Counted from the stretch's first letter, positions 19,145-26,247 are shown. The stretch: DNA of 50,079 bases from Streptomyces sp. L-9-10 (GCF_004151105.1 NZ_PHRF01000159.1:1-50079), one strand, 5' to 3'. The notes: generated by a model not told the origin, from the sequence alone. Numbers and translations are program-made.

Positions 19145-20053
19145 ATGACCACCGACGACAGGCTTTTCCTGATCACCGGCGCGACCGGCAGAACCGGGGC
19201 CGGGACCGTCGATCTGCTGCTGGAGCGCGGTCACCGCGTCCGCGCCCTGGTGCACCGTGAGGACGAGCGCTCCCGCGCACTGGCCGAGGCCGGAGCCGAG
19301 ATCGCCCTGGCGGACCTGCACGACCTCGACGGGATGGCCGCGGCCATGCGGGGCGTCACCGGCGCGTACCTGTGCCACCCGATCCTCCCCGGCCTGATCG
19401 AGGCGACCGCCTACTTCGCCCAGGCGGCGACCGAGGCGGGTGTCCGCTCCGTGGTCAACATGTCGCAGATCTCCGCCCGCCGCGACGCCGGCAGCGACGC
19501 CGCCCGGCAGCACTGGGTGTGCGAGCGCCTGCTGGACCGGACCGACCTGCTGACCGTACACATCCGGCCGACCTTCTTCGCCGAGTGGCTCACGATGTGG
19601 TGGGAGAAGCGGGACGGCGAGGGCCACCTGCGGCTGCCGTTCGGCGACGGCCGCCACGCCCCGGTCACCGCGGCCGACCAGTCCCGGGTGATCGCCGCCC
19701 TGCTGGTCGCCCCCGAGCCGCACGACCGGGCGCTCTACACCCTGCACGGCCCGGTCGAACTGAACCACCACGAGATCGCCCGGATCATCTCCACGACGCT
19801 CGGCATCCCGGTGCGCTACGAGCCGATCGGTGTCGAGGAGTTCGCCTCGGCCATGACGCGGCGCGGGCTGCCCGCACACCTCGTCCAGCACTTGAGCAAC
19901 GTCGCCGTGGACTACCGGAACGGTGTGTTCGCCGGCACGAACGACAACGTCGAGCGGATCGGTGGGCACGCGCCGCTGTCCGTCGAGCAGTTCGTCCTCG
20001 CGCACACGTCCGACTTCGACACCAGCGGCCCCAACTTCGCCCCCGCCCCCTGA
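19145..20053 (+). CDS. NmrA-type NAD(P)-binding protein
   Basis: A 302-aa atypical short-chain dehydrogenase-like protein. The N-terminus has the Rossmann motif LITGATGRTGAGTVDLLLERGH at residue 8, followed by VRALVHREDE, an Arg-containing segment fitting NADP(H). The middle has VRSVVNMSQISARRDAG, with the usual YxxxK catalytic pair not evident, typical of NmrA/HSCARG-like proteins that sense redox cofactors or reduce quinones. The ATG at 19145 follows GGAAGG. Same strand as the dehalogenase and presumably co-transcribed under HxlR. The reaction is unknown. Confidence 0.82.
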   Translation: MTTDDRLFLITGATGRTGAGTVDLLLERGHRVRALVHREDERSRALAEAGAEIALADLHDLDGMAAAMRGVTGAYLCHPILPGLIEATAYFAQAATEAGVRSVVNMSQISARRDAGSDAARQHWVCERLLDRTDLLTVHIRPTFFAEWLTMWWEKRDGEGHLRLPFGDGRHAPVTAADQSRVIAALLVAPEPHDRALYTLHGPVELNHHEIARIISTTLGIPVRYEPIGVEEFASAMTRRGLPAHLVQHLSNVAVDYRNGVFAGTNDNVERIGGHAPLSVEQFVLAHTSDFDTSGPNFAPAP

Positions 20054-20132
20054 CGCGGTCGCGGGCGGGGTCAGGCCCCGTACTGATGGGACGGGCAGGC
20101 CGGACAGCCCCCGGAGACCGTCATGTGACCCG

Positions 20133-21074
20133 TCACCGGGTGCTGAGCCAGTGCGGGTCGGGGACCACCGTCAGGATCGCCGACAGCAGGACGATCGCCG
20201 CCAGTACGGCCAGCTCCGCCCGCGCCGGGGGCCCGGCGTCCGCGCCGCGGCGCAGCCGGTTCCTGGCGGTCAGGGCGAGGCCGCTCACGACCGCGACCAG
20301 CAGCAGTTTGGCGATCAGCACACGGCCGTACGCCGTGCTGAACACGACGTCGGCGGGGAGCCTGCGCAGGGTGGAGAGCGTTCCGGTGGCGGCGAGCGCG
20401 GCGAAGAGCCAGCCGGCGAGCCGGGCGTAACGGGCGAGCACCTGGCGGGCCGCCGCCGGGTCCTCCCGGCGCAGCCACATCGTGCGCAGTACGTACAGCA
20501 GTCCACCGGTCCACAGCGAGGCCGCGGTCAGATGGACGGTGGTGAGGGCGGTGCCCAGCATCGGGGTGTACGGCTCCGGATGCGCCCGCAGGGCCTCCGC
20601 GCCGACGACCACGGCCAGCGGCGCGAGGGCCGCCAGGGGTCGGTTCACGGCGACACAACCGGCCGCCAGCAGAAAGCCGTTGGCCATGAAGAGCAGCAGA
20701 CGGCCCTCGACGGTGCCGTACACGGTGGTGATGTCGAGGCCGCTCACGGACGCGAGCAGGATGATCTGCCCCGCCGAGGCGGCCGCCCCGGTCAGCGCGG
20801 CGGCGAGGGCCCAGCCGCGGGGCGCGGGGCCGGTACGGGCGAGCCTGGCTCCGGCCAGCTCGCCGAGGTGCAGCGCGAGCCCGGCGAAGACGGCGAACCG
20901 CAGCGCGGTGATGCCTCCCGCGCCGGGTATGCGCAGCTCACCGGTCCCGCGCGAGGCTATGGCCGGACCGAGCGGTACGAGCAGCACGGCGAACAGGACA
21001 CCACCGGCTATCAGGGCGGCCCTGCGGCCGGCCGAGCCGGTGGCTTCCTCGGCGGACGGACCCGGATATATCAC
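20133..21074 (-). CDS. CopD-family membrane protein
   Basis: An approximately 313-aa polytopic membrane protein with the CopD/PcoD copper-resistance domain. About eight helices are visible. The conserved core includes LTTVHLTAASLWTGGLLYVL with its histidine near the membrane face, RYARLAGWLFAALAATGTLS, and TAYGRVLIAKLLLVAVVSGLAL, the YG-x-x-L-x-x-K motif of CopD. There is no CopC periplasmic domain fused to it, unlike YcnJ-type proteins. Start choice is uncertain: GTG at 21074 is preferred because the upstream TTG at 21110 has no ribosome-binding site. A copper-transport role is inferred from the family. Confidence 0.82.
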   Translation of the reverse strand: MIYPGPSAEEATGSAGRRAALIAGGVLFAVLLVPLGPAIASRGTGELRIPGAGGITALRFAVFAGLALHLGELAGARLARTGPAPRGWALAAALTGAAASAGQIILLASVSGLDITTVYGTVEGRLLLFMANGFLLAAGCVAVNRPLAALAPLAVVVGAEALRAHPEPYTPMLGTALTTVHLTAASLWTGGLLYVLRTMWLRREDPAAARQVLARYARLAGWLFAALAATGTLSTLRRLPADVVFSTAYGRVLIAKLLLVAVVSGLALTARNRLRRGADAGPPARAELAVLAAIVLLSAILTVVPDPHWLSTR

Positions 21075-21137
21075 CGTTTGATCTTCTCTGCCCGGCGCGT
21101 CTTCCGGCAACGCGAGCGGGGCGAGCGGCTGATGGTC

Positions 21138-21163
21138 CGGGCCGTCCCGGGCGCTCCGGCCCG
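21138..21163 (-). terminator. Hairpin after the EF-hand gene
   Basis: CGGGCCG (21138-21144) pairs with CGGCCCG (21157-21163) over 12 nt, starting 17 nt past the EF-hand stop and ahead of the CopD start. Confidence 0.5.
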
Positions 21164-21179
21164 CACCACCGCCCCCGGA

Positions 21180-21392
21180 TCAGCCCTTGCGCGAGGCCAG
21201 GAACTCGTCGAACGTCAACAGCCCGTCCCCGTTGCCGTCGTGCGCGTTGATCACGGCCTGCGCGACCGTCTCGGTCACATGGAAGTCGCCGAGCTGCGCC
21301 ATCACGCTCTTGTACTCCGCCGCCGTGATGAGTCCGTCGCCGTTCGCGTCGAACCGCTCGAACGCCTTGCGCGCCTCGTCAATGTCCGCCAC
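21180..21392 (-). CDS. Small EF-hand calcium-binding protein
   Basis: A 70-aa protein made of two EF-hands. Loop 1 is DANGDGLITAAE (residues 15-26) and loop 2 is DGNGDGLLTFDE (52-63); both have the D-x-D/N-x-D-G pattern with Glu at position 12, so both should bind calcium. It has no signal peptide or membrane segment. The start is a GTG at 21392 behind AAGGGG. Such calmodulin-like half-size proteins occur in Streptomyces and are proposed as calcium buffers or sensors. Its neighbours (CopD, ADP-ribosyltransferase) give no firm partner. Confidence 0.92.
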   Translation of the reverse strand: MADIDEARKAFERFDANGDGLITAAEYKSVMAQLGDFHVTETVAQAVINAHDGNGDGLLTFDEFLASRKG

Positions 21393-21495
21393 TGTTCCGC
21401 CCCTTCGTGATGCCTGCTGACGGGGTCAGATTATCCGTACACGTTCACCCGAACGGCGGCAGCCCAGGGCGGTAGGGGAACACCACCGGGGTAAC

Positions 21496-21544
21496 GCCGC
21501 CGGGACCGAACGCCCGCGGTGTGCGGGCGTTCGGTCCCGGCGGC
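21496..21544 (-). terminator. 22-bp perfect hairpin after the ADP-ribosyltransferase gene
   Basis: GCCGCCGGGACCGAACGCCC and two more bases (21496-21517) pair without mismatch with 21523-21544, leaving a 5-nt loop. It begins 17 nt past the stop of the toxin-like gene and is the longest perfect stem I found in the window. Confidence 0.85.
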
Positions 21545-21561
21545 GGAAACGAGTACGTCCG

Positions 21562-22212
21562 TCAGCCGCGCCACGGCTGGTAGTGCGGATTGTCCAGGCA
21601 CTCCGACATGATCTCGGTCTTCTTCACCTTGTCGACCGGGCAGACGCCGACGATCCGCTCCCGGGAGATCCCGCCGGGGAAGGCGACCTCCACCTGGTCG
21701 GCCCACTTGTGCGTGTCACCGATCGTCTTGTTGACGTCGATGCCGCCGGGGGCGTCGATGTAGTAGTTGAATCCGCTCTTGTACCACTGCTTGTACAGGT
21801 CGTGGTCATAGCTGGTGGAGACATAGGGCGAGGGCTGGTTGACCAGGACGTACCTCTCCACGTCGTACTGCCCGTCCAGCGGCGCCTTGGGCTGGAAGCC
21901 CTGCTCGAAGACGACCTCCGGCTTCCGGCTGTCGGCGCGGTAGAGCTGCCGGCAGTCGGTGCGCCAGGCGGGCGTCGGGGTGATCCGGTTCACCTCGACC
22001 GTGTGGTCCGCCGCCGCGAACATCGGGTCCTCGACGCGGGGGCAGGTTTCGGCGGCCTTGAAGGAGGCGGCGTGCGCGGGGGCGGACGTGACCGGGGCGG
22101 ACCCGGCCGGGGACCGCGTGGACGCGGCCTCGGTGGCGGAGGCCGGAATCAGGACGGCGGTGACGGACAGGGCGACGGCGGCGGCCCGCCGCCGCGAGCG
22201 AGAGGTGATCAT
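21562..22212 (-). CDS. Secreted ADP-ribosyltransferase (pierisin/ScARP/Scabin type)
   Basis: A 216-aa secreted mono-ADP-ribosyltransferase. A signal peptide (RSRRRAAAVALSVTAVLIPASATEA) is followed by an Ala/Pro/Ser linker. The R-S-E catalytic layout is complete: R92 in QLYRADSRKPEVVF, the STS motif 132-134 in YVSTSYDHDLY, and the ARTT-loop Q-x-E with Q173 and E175 in ADQVEVAFPGGI. Q-x-E is the motif of pierisin-like enzymes, which modify guanine in DNA or guanosine nucleotides, rather than arginine (E-x-E). Four cysteines (57, 87, 191, 205) could form two disulfides. From memory, S. coelicolor ScARP (SCO5461) and S. scabies Scabin are the described relatives. The ATG at 22212 fits GGAGGG at 8-nt spacing. 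Confidence 0.9.
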   Translation of the reverse strand: MITSRSRRRAAAVALSVTAVLIPASATEAASTRSPAGSAPVTSAPAHAASFKAAETCPRVEDPMFAAADHTVEVNRITPTPAWRTDCRQLYRADSRKPEVVFEQGFQPKAPLDGQYDVERYVLVNQPSPYVSTSYDHDLYKQWYKSGFNYYIDAPGGIDVNKTIGDTHKWADQVEVAFPGGISRERIVGVCPVDKVKKTEIMSECLDNPHYQPWRG

Positions 22213-22281
22213 GGGGTGCACCCTCCACGCTGTACGACGGCGGGCCGTGGACCGTCACCCCTCCGGGGGCGTGTCGTCCGT

Positions 22282-22321
22282 AACCGTGCCCGCACCATGA
22301 CAACCCTGCCCGCACCACGAC
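22282..22321 (-). repeat. Two adjacent 20-bp direct repeats upstream of the ADP-ribosyltransferase
   Basis: The units 22282-22301 and 22302-22321 match at 18 of 20 positions (core TGCCCGCACCAyGAC). They abut exactly, putting equal faces two helical turns apart, about 70-110 bp before the toxin-like gene. This looks like a tandem activator or repressor site. Confidence 0.6.
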
Positions 22322-22383
22322 GAGTTGACGTCGGCCCGACACCAGCTCCGCGTCGGTTCCGCCACCTCCGTGCCCGGCCGGTG

Positions 22384-23622
22384 TCAGCGGAAGACCCCCG
22401 TGTGCCCGAGCGAGTAGCGGCCGGGCTGCGGATAGACCGCGAGTCCGTGCGGACCGCCGCCGACCGGGATCCGGGCGATCTCCTTGCCGCTGCGCGTGTC
22501 GATCGCGTACACCTCGGAGTCGTAACGCCCCGCCAGCCACAGGACCTTGCCGTCCGACGAGACCCCGCCCATGTCGGGGCTGCCGCCGTCCGGCAGATGC
22601 CACTTCTTCGCCAGCTTGTTCTTGGCGAAGTCGAAGACGGAGATGGTGCCCTCACCGCGGTTGGAGATGTACATCTCCTTCGAATCCCGGCTGACGTACA
22701 GGCCGTGGCATCCCTCGCCCGTCGGCAGCAGCTTCGGGGTGGTGAACTTCTCCCCGTTCAGCACCCACACGCCGTGGGCCATCATGTCGGCGATGTAGAA
22801 CGTCCTGCCGTCCGGCGAGATCTTCACGTCCTGCGGCATGGCGCCCTGGAAGGGCAGCTTCTGCTGGGAGACGACCTTCATCTGCTCCGTGTCGACCTTG
22901 AGCAGTTCACCGGAGAACTCGCACGACACGATGAAGTACCGGCCGTCCGCCGAGAAGTCGGCGTGGTTGACGCCCGCGCAGGTGACCGGCTCGGTCTTCT
23001 TCACCTTCATGGTGTGCGGATCGCGGAAGACCAGCTGACGGTCGAGCGAGGCCATGACGATCGCGTACTTGCCGTTGGGCGTGAAGTAGAGGTTGTACGG
23101 ATCGTGTACGTCGACCGGCTCGCCCGCCTTGCCGGTGGCGGGGTCGATGGGGGTGAGCGTATGGCCGCGGTTGTTGTTGACCCAGAGGGTCTTGAGATCC
23201 CAGGAGGGCACGACATGCTGTGGCTGTCTGCCGACGTCGATGGTCTCGATGACCTTGTAGGTGGCGGGGTCGATCACCGAGACCGTGTCGGAGTGGGTGT
23301 TGGGCACATACACCCGGGACAGGAAGCCCTTCACGATGGGCGAGAGCATGCCCGGCCGGTCGGCGGCGTAGATGTCCTTGGGGTCGAGTACGGGTGGCAT
23401 GCCCGGCAGTCCGGCCGGCACGCTCCGCTCCGGTACGACGGGCCGGGCGGCGGCCTTGGTCGCCTTCGGCGCGGGCCGCTCGGTGTCCTGGCTCGCGCAG
23501 CTCGCGAGCAGGGCGAGGGCGGCGGTTCCCAGCAGGGCGGCGGTGCGCCTGGCGATCCGGTCGGCGGTCCGCGAGGTGGTGGGGGCGGGCCGCTCGGTGG
23601 TCCGTGGAGTGAGGGGAAGCAT
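22384..23622 (-). CDS. YncE-like beta-propeller lipoprotein
   Basis: A 412-aa protein with a lipoprotein signal (TAALLGTAALALLASC, Cys42) and a seven-bladed propeller of YVTN/NHL-type repeats. Recurrent blade cores are seen, for example YVPNTHSDTVSVIDPATYKV, FTPNGKYAIVMASLDRQLV, ISPDGRTFYIADMMAHGVWV, VSRDSKEMYISNRGEGTISV and LAGRYDSEVYAIDTRSGKEI. Such propellers act as extracellular binding or scaffold surfaces; no catalytic residues are evident. Its ATG shares a base with the stop of the deacetylase-like gene (TGATG), so the two are translated together, suggesting a joint cell-surface job. The ligand is unknown. Confidence 0.87.
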   Translation of the reverse strand: MLPLTPRTTERPAPTTSRTADRIARRTAALLGTAALALLASCASQDTERPAPKATKAAARPVVPERSVPAGLPGMPPVLDPKDIYAADRPGMLSPIVKGFLSRVYVPNTHSDTVSVIDPATYKVIETIDVGRQPQHVVPSWDLKTLWVNNNRGHTLTPIDPATGKAGEPVDVHDPYNLYFTPNGKYAIVMASLDRQLVFRDPHTMKVKKTEPVTCAGVNHADFSADGRYFIVSCEFSGELLKVDTEQMKVVSQQKLPFQGAMPQDVKISPDGRTFYIADMMAHGVWVLNGEKFTTPKLLPTGEGCHGLYVSRDSKEMYISNRGEGTISVFDFAKNKLAKKWHLPDGGSPDMGGVSSDGKVLWLAGRYDSEVYAIDTRSGKEIARIPVGGGPHGLAVYPQPGRYSLGHTGVFR

Positions 23623-24452
23623 CAGGTCAGCAGCTCCGTGGTCGTCACCGCGCGCAGGCCGCGGCGTTCCAGTGCGTCGAGGAGGGCGGGCAGCGCGGCG
23701 ACGGTGTCCGCGTAGCCGAAGTGCAGGCTCACCACGGAGCCGTTGCGGATCTGTCCGGTGACGGTGCGGGTGACGGCCGCGGCGCCGGGCGAGGTGAAGT
23801 CGAGCGAGTCGACGTCGTACGAGAGGACGTGCGGGTAGCCCGCCTTCCGCGCCAGCCGCTGGACGAGCGGGGTGGCGTACTGCGTGCGGGAGGGGCGGAA
23901 CCAGCTGCCGATCGAGCCGGTGAGCTTGCGCAGCCGCTGGGCGCAGCCGGTGATCTCCGCGTACGCCGCGGCCTCGTCCAGTTCGGAGATGTCGATATGG
24001 CGCAGCGTGTGGTTACCGAGATCGTGGCCGCCGTCCAGGATCCGGCGGGCGAGGGCCGGGTGTTCGTCGAGCCAGCCGCCCACGGCGAGGACGGTGATCC
24101 GGGCTCCGGCGCGTTCCGCCTCCGCCAGCACCGCGGTGGCGGTGGCGGGGTCGCCCTGCCCGTGGAAGGTGAGGGCGACCTGTGCGCGGTCGCGTGGGCC
24201 GTGCGCGATCTCGGCGGGCTGCCCGGGGAACCGGCGCGGCGCGGGTGCCGTACGGACGGCGGGCCGGCCGTTCCCCGGGCTGGGTCCCGCGGACGTTCCG
24301 GCCGCCGATCCGGCGGCGGATCCGCGCGGCGGACCGGACACGGAACCGGTGGGTGTGGCGGGGGCGCTGTCCGTACAGCCGGTGGCGAGGGCGCCCGCCA
24401 CGGCCGCACCGGCTCCTGCGCGCAGTGCACTGCGCCGGTCGATCGGAATCAC
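23622..24452 (-). CDS. Polysaccharide deacetylase-like (NodB) lipoprotein with altered motif 1
   Basis: A 276-aa protein. The N-terminus (RRSALRAGAGAAVAGALATGC) is a twin-arginine-like lipoprotein signal with Cys26. The NodB fold starts near residue 85. Motif 1, normally TFDDG, reads TFHGQGDP, so the catalytic-base and metal Asp pair is missing. Motif 2 HTLRH keeps both metal histidines, motif 3 is FRPSRTQ and motif 5 is SLHFG. The protein may therefore use a changed metal site or have become a binding protein; de-N-acetylation of cell-wall glycans is only an inference. The start is a GTG at 24452, and the stop overlaps the propeller gene. Confidence 0.82.
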   Translation of the reverse strand: MIPIDRRSALRAGAGAAVAGALATGCTDSAPATPTGSVSGPPRGSAAGSAAGTSAGPSPGNGRPAVRTAPAPRRFPGQPAEIAHGPRDRAQVALTFHGQGDPATATAVLAEAERAGARITVLAVGGWLDEHPALARRILDGGHDLGNHTLRHIDISELDEAAAYAEITGCAQRLRKLTGSIGSWFRPSRTQYATPLVQRLARKAGYPHVLSYDVDSLDFTSPGAAAVTRTVTGQIRNGSVVSLHFGYADTVAALPALLDALERRGLRAVTTTELLT

Positions 24453-24453
24453 G

Positions 24454-24469
24454 CCCCCATTTAAGGGGG
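24454..24469 (-). promoter_or_regulatory. Small hairpin covering the deacetylase-like gene start region
   Basis: CCCCC-ATTTAA-GGGGG immediately precedes the GTG at 24452. On the minus strand the GGGGG nearest the start is the only Shine-Dalgarno-like sequence, so the hairpin could hide it; the TTAAAT loop could equally be a -10 box. Confidence 0.35.
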
Positions 24470-24480
24470 AAGGAGGGTGA

Positions 24481-24525
24481 AAGGTGACGATTGACCGGTT
24501 AAGCGACCTTACGGGTCGTCACCTT
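24481..24525 (-). terminator. 10-bp hairpin at the end of the anti-sigma-like gene
   Basis: AAGGTGACGA (24481-24490) pairs with 24516-24525 across 25 nt, with an inner CCG/CGG pairing. The stem begins at the last base of the stop codon of the ATPase gene. Confidence 0.5.
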
Positions 24526-25049
24526 CAGGGCAGCTGGCGGTCGGAGACCCGCATCTCGAACCAGGTGTTCTTGCCGCGCGGCAGCAGATCCACCCCCCAC
24601 CGGTCGGAGAGCCGGTCCACCAGGAAGAGGCCGCGCCCGCTGGTGTCCATCTCCTGCACCGGCATCAGACAGGGCAGTCCGCGCGAGGGGTCCCGCACCT
24701 CGATCCTGATCCAGCCGCGACGGCGCAGCATCCGTAACCCGAAGACCCGGGCGCCGGTGTGCCGTACGGCGTTGCCGACGAGTTCCGAGACGAGCAGGAC
24801 GGCGTACTCGGCGGTCTGCGGCGAGAGCGCCCACTGTTCCAGCACCACGCAGTGGGTGATACGGCGGGCGGCGAGGGCGGATTCCGGGCGGGAGGGCAGA
24901 CGGACTTCCGCCTCCGTCGGATTGCCGAACAATTCCAGCGCCTTGTGCGCCTGTTCGTCGTCGACGGACGGTATCCACCGCGCTGCGGCCGCGTCGCCGC
25001 GCTGCCGCGGTTGCTCCACACCCTCCAGGCCCGCCATGTCCCCCATCAT
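24525..25049 (-). CDS. Anti-sigma-factor-like ATP-binding protein (HATPase_c)
   Basis: A protein of about 174 aa with the GHKL ATPase fold of RsbW/SpoIIAB-type anti-sigma factors. The N-box is LLVSELVGNAVRHTG and the G1 region is MDTSGRGLFLVDRLSDRWGV, with the ATP-lid between them. The ending DLLPRGKNTWFEMRV is typical of the very many Streptomyces orphan members. The first 35 residues are variable. Start choice is unsure: two adjacent ATGs (25049/25046) and one at 25037 fit, and 25049 has GGGAGGG about 12 nt upstream. An in-frame ATG at 25109 lies inside a long palindrome. The target sigma factor is unknown. Confidence 0.82.
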   Translation of the reverse strand: MMGDMAGLEGVEQPRQRGDAAAARWIPSVDDEQAHKALELFGNPTEAEVRLPSRPESALAARRITHCVVLEQWALSPQTAEYAVLLVSELVGNAVRHTGARVFGLRMLRRRGWIRIEVRDPSRGLPCLMPVQEMDTSGRGLFLVDRLSDRWGVDLLPRGKNTWFEMRVSDRQLP

Positions 25050-25091
25050 GGCCGCCCAGAACCCTCCCGGGGGCCGTTCCGGGTGAATCGA

Positions 25092-25118
25092 CCCCCCGGA
25101 ATGAGTCATTCCAGGGGG
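25092..25118. promoter_or_regulatory. 27-bp near-perfect palindrome upstream of the anti-sigma-like gene
   Basis: Two 13-bp arms flank a single G at 25105 with one mismatch; the inner core is GGAATGAGTCATTCC. It lies 43 nt before the proposed start of the ATPase gene, on its promoter side, and fits a dimeric repressor site. Confidence 0.55.
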
Positions 25119-25222
25119 CGCGCACGGCATATGCCAAGGGCAGAACTTGGGCTTGCACAACCACTCTGACCTGCGATGACGACCCGCTACCGGGTGATCA
25201 CCAAGAGCGATCACGGCAAATA

Positions 25223-25244
25223 TCTTAAGGTTCTCTTAAGGTTG
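25223..25244. promoter_or_regulatory. Tandem 11-bp direct repeat resembling an OmpR-type response-regulator site
   Basis: TCTTAAGGTTC and TCTTAAGGTTG abut, giving CTTAAG-N5-CTTAAG. This matches the general half-site spacing of OmpR/PmrA-type regulators. It is in the 252-bp gap ahead of the anti-sigma-like gene. A GGTGATCACC palindrome lies close by (25192-25201). Confidence 0.5.
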
Positions 25245-25271
25245 AGCTAAGCCGGGCGCCGGGTTGACGCC

Positions 25272-25296
25272 GCCCTGTTCCCTCCGCCAACAGGGC
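25272..25296 (-). terminator. Hairpin after the enoyl-CoA hydratase gene
   Basis: GCCCTGTT (25272-25279) pairs with AACAGGGC (25289-25296) over 9 nt, 5 nt past the stop codon. Confidence 0.6.
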
Positions 25297-25301
25297 CGCT
25301 T

Positions 25302-26072
25302 TCAGAGGAACTTGGCCTTCCCGGGGCCGTCCTCCACGAACGACCGCATGCCGCGCTCGCGGTCCTCCGTGGCGAACAGGCCCGCGAACCAGTTGCGTTC
25401 GATCGTCAGACCGGTCTCCAGATCCGTCTCCAGACCCGCGTCGACCGACTCCTTGGCGGCCCGCAGCGCGAGCGCGGGTCCCTGGGCGAGCTTCGCGGCC
25501 CAGGCGTGCGCCTGCTCGTACACCTCTTCCGGCGGGACCACGCGGTCGACCAGGCCGAGCGTCAGCGCCTCGTCGGCCTTCACCTGACGGCCCGTGAAGA
25601 TGAGGTCCTTGGCCCGGGAAGGACCGATCAGCCGCGCGAGCCGCTGCGTACCGCCGGCGCCGGGGATCAGGCCGAGCAGGATCTCCGGCTGGCCGAGCTT
25701 GGCGTTGGCCCCGGCGATCCGGAAGTCGGCGCAGAGGGCCAGTTCGCAGCCGCCGCCCAGCGCGTAGCCGGTGACCGCCGCGACGACGGGCTTGGGGATA
25801 CGGGCGACGGCGGTGAACGACTCCTGGAGCGCCCGGGAGCGCGCGACCATCGCCGCGTGGTCCCACCCCCGCATCTCCTTGATGTCGGCGCCGGCCGCGA
25901 AGACCTTCTCGCCGCCGTACAGGATCACGGACCGTACGTCGTCGCGCCGGCCCGCTTCGTCGGCCAGCTCGCGCAGCCGGTCCTGGATGGAGGAGTCGAG
26001 TGCGTTCATCGGGGGGCGGTCGAGCCGGATCGTGCCGACGCCGCCGGAGACCTCAAGGTTCACGAATGCCAT
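25302..26072 (-). CDS. Enoyl-CoA hydratase/isomerase
   Basis: A 256-aa crotonase-fold protein. The oxyanion-hole motifs are FAAGADIKEM (about residue 58) and GYALGGGCELALCADFRIAG (about 100). Both catalytic glutamates of hydratases are in place, in GGGCELALCAD and in QPEILLGLIPGAGGTQRLAR. It should hydrate trans-2-enoyl-CoA in fatty-acid or branched-chain oxidation. The ATG at 26072 has a TAACCT box 6 nt upstream and no Shine-Dalgarno, so a leaderless mRNA is likely. It is a single-gene unit bounded by hairpins on both sides. Confidence 0.93.
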   Translation of the reverse strand: MAFVNLEVSGGVGTIRLDRPPMNALDSSIQDRLRELADEAGRRDDVRSVILYGGEKVFAAGADIKEMRGWDHAAMVARSRALQESFTAVARIPKPVVAAVTGYALGGGCELALCADFRIAGANAKLGQPEILLGLIPGAGGTQRLARLIGPSRAKDLIFTGRQVKADEALTLGLVDRVVPPEEVYEQAHAWAAKLAQGPALALRAAKESVDAGLETDLETGLTIERNWFAGLFATEDRERGMRSFVEDGPGKAKFL

Positions 26073-26128
26073 ACGGGCAGGTTAACCGGCGCTAACCGAC
26101 GGCGACACCGGCACGGGTTCCGGTACCG

Positions 26129-26152
26129 GTACGCGTACGCGTACGCGTACGG
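26129..26152. repeat. GTACGC hexanucleotide repeat
   Basis: Three exact GTACGC units and a fourth GTACGG lie in tandem between the enoyl-CoA hydratase promoter and the terminator of the next gene. The unit is self-complementary in register (ACGCGT overlaps), so the tract is also palindromic. Confidence 0.8.
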
Positions 26153-26180
26153 GCACGGAGTACCGGCGGTGGGGACGCGG

Positions 26181-26219
26181 ACGGGCCCGGTGCGCCCAGT
26201 CGCGGCGCACCGGGCCCGT
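26181..26219 (-). terminator. 16-bp hairpin terminator of the first L,D-transpeptidase
   Basis: ACGGGCCCGGTGCGCC (26181-26196) pairs perfectly with 26204-26219 over 7 nt, 28 nt past the transpeptidase stop. Confidence 0.8.
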
Positions 26220-26247
26220 GTCTCCTGCGAGGGCCTCGACGGAGGTC

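Noticed and set aside
20066..20141. Small hairpins between the convergent NmrA-like and CopD genes
   Set aside because: Stems of only 5 bp (CGGGG/CCCCG and ACCCG/CGGGT); too weak to call as terminators with confidence.
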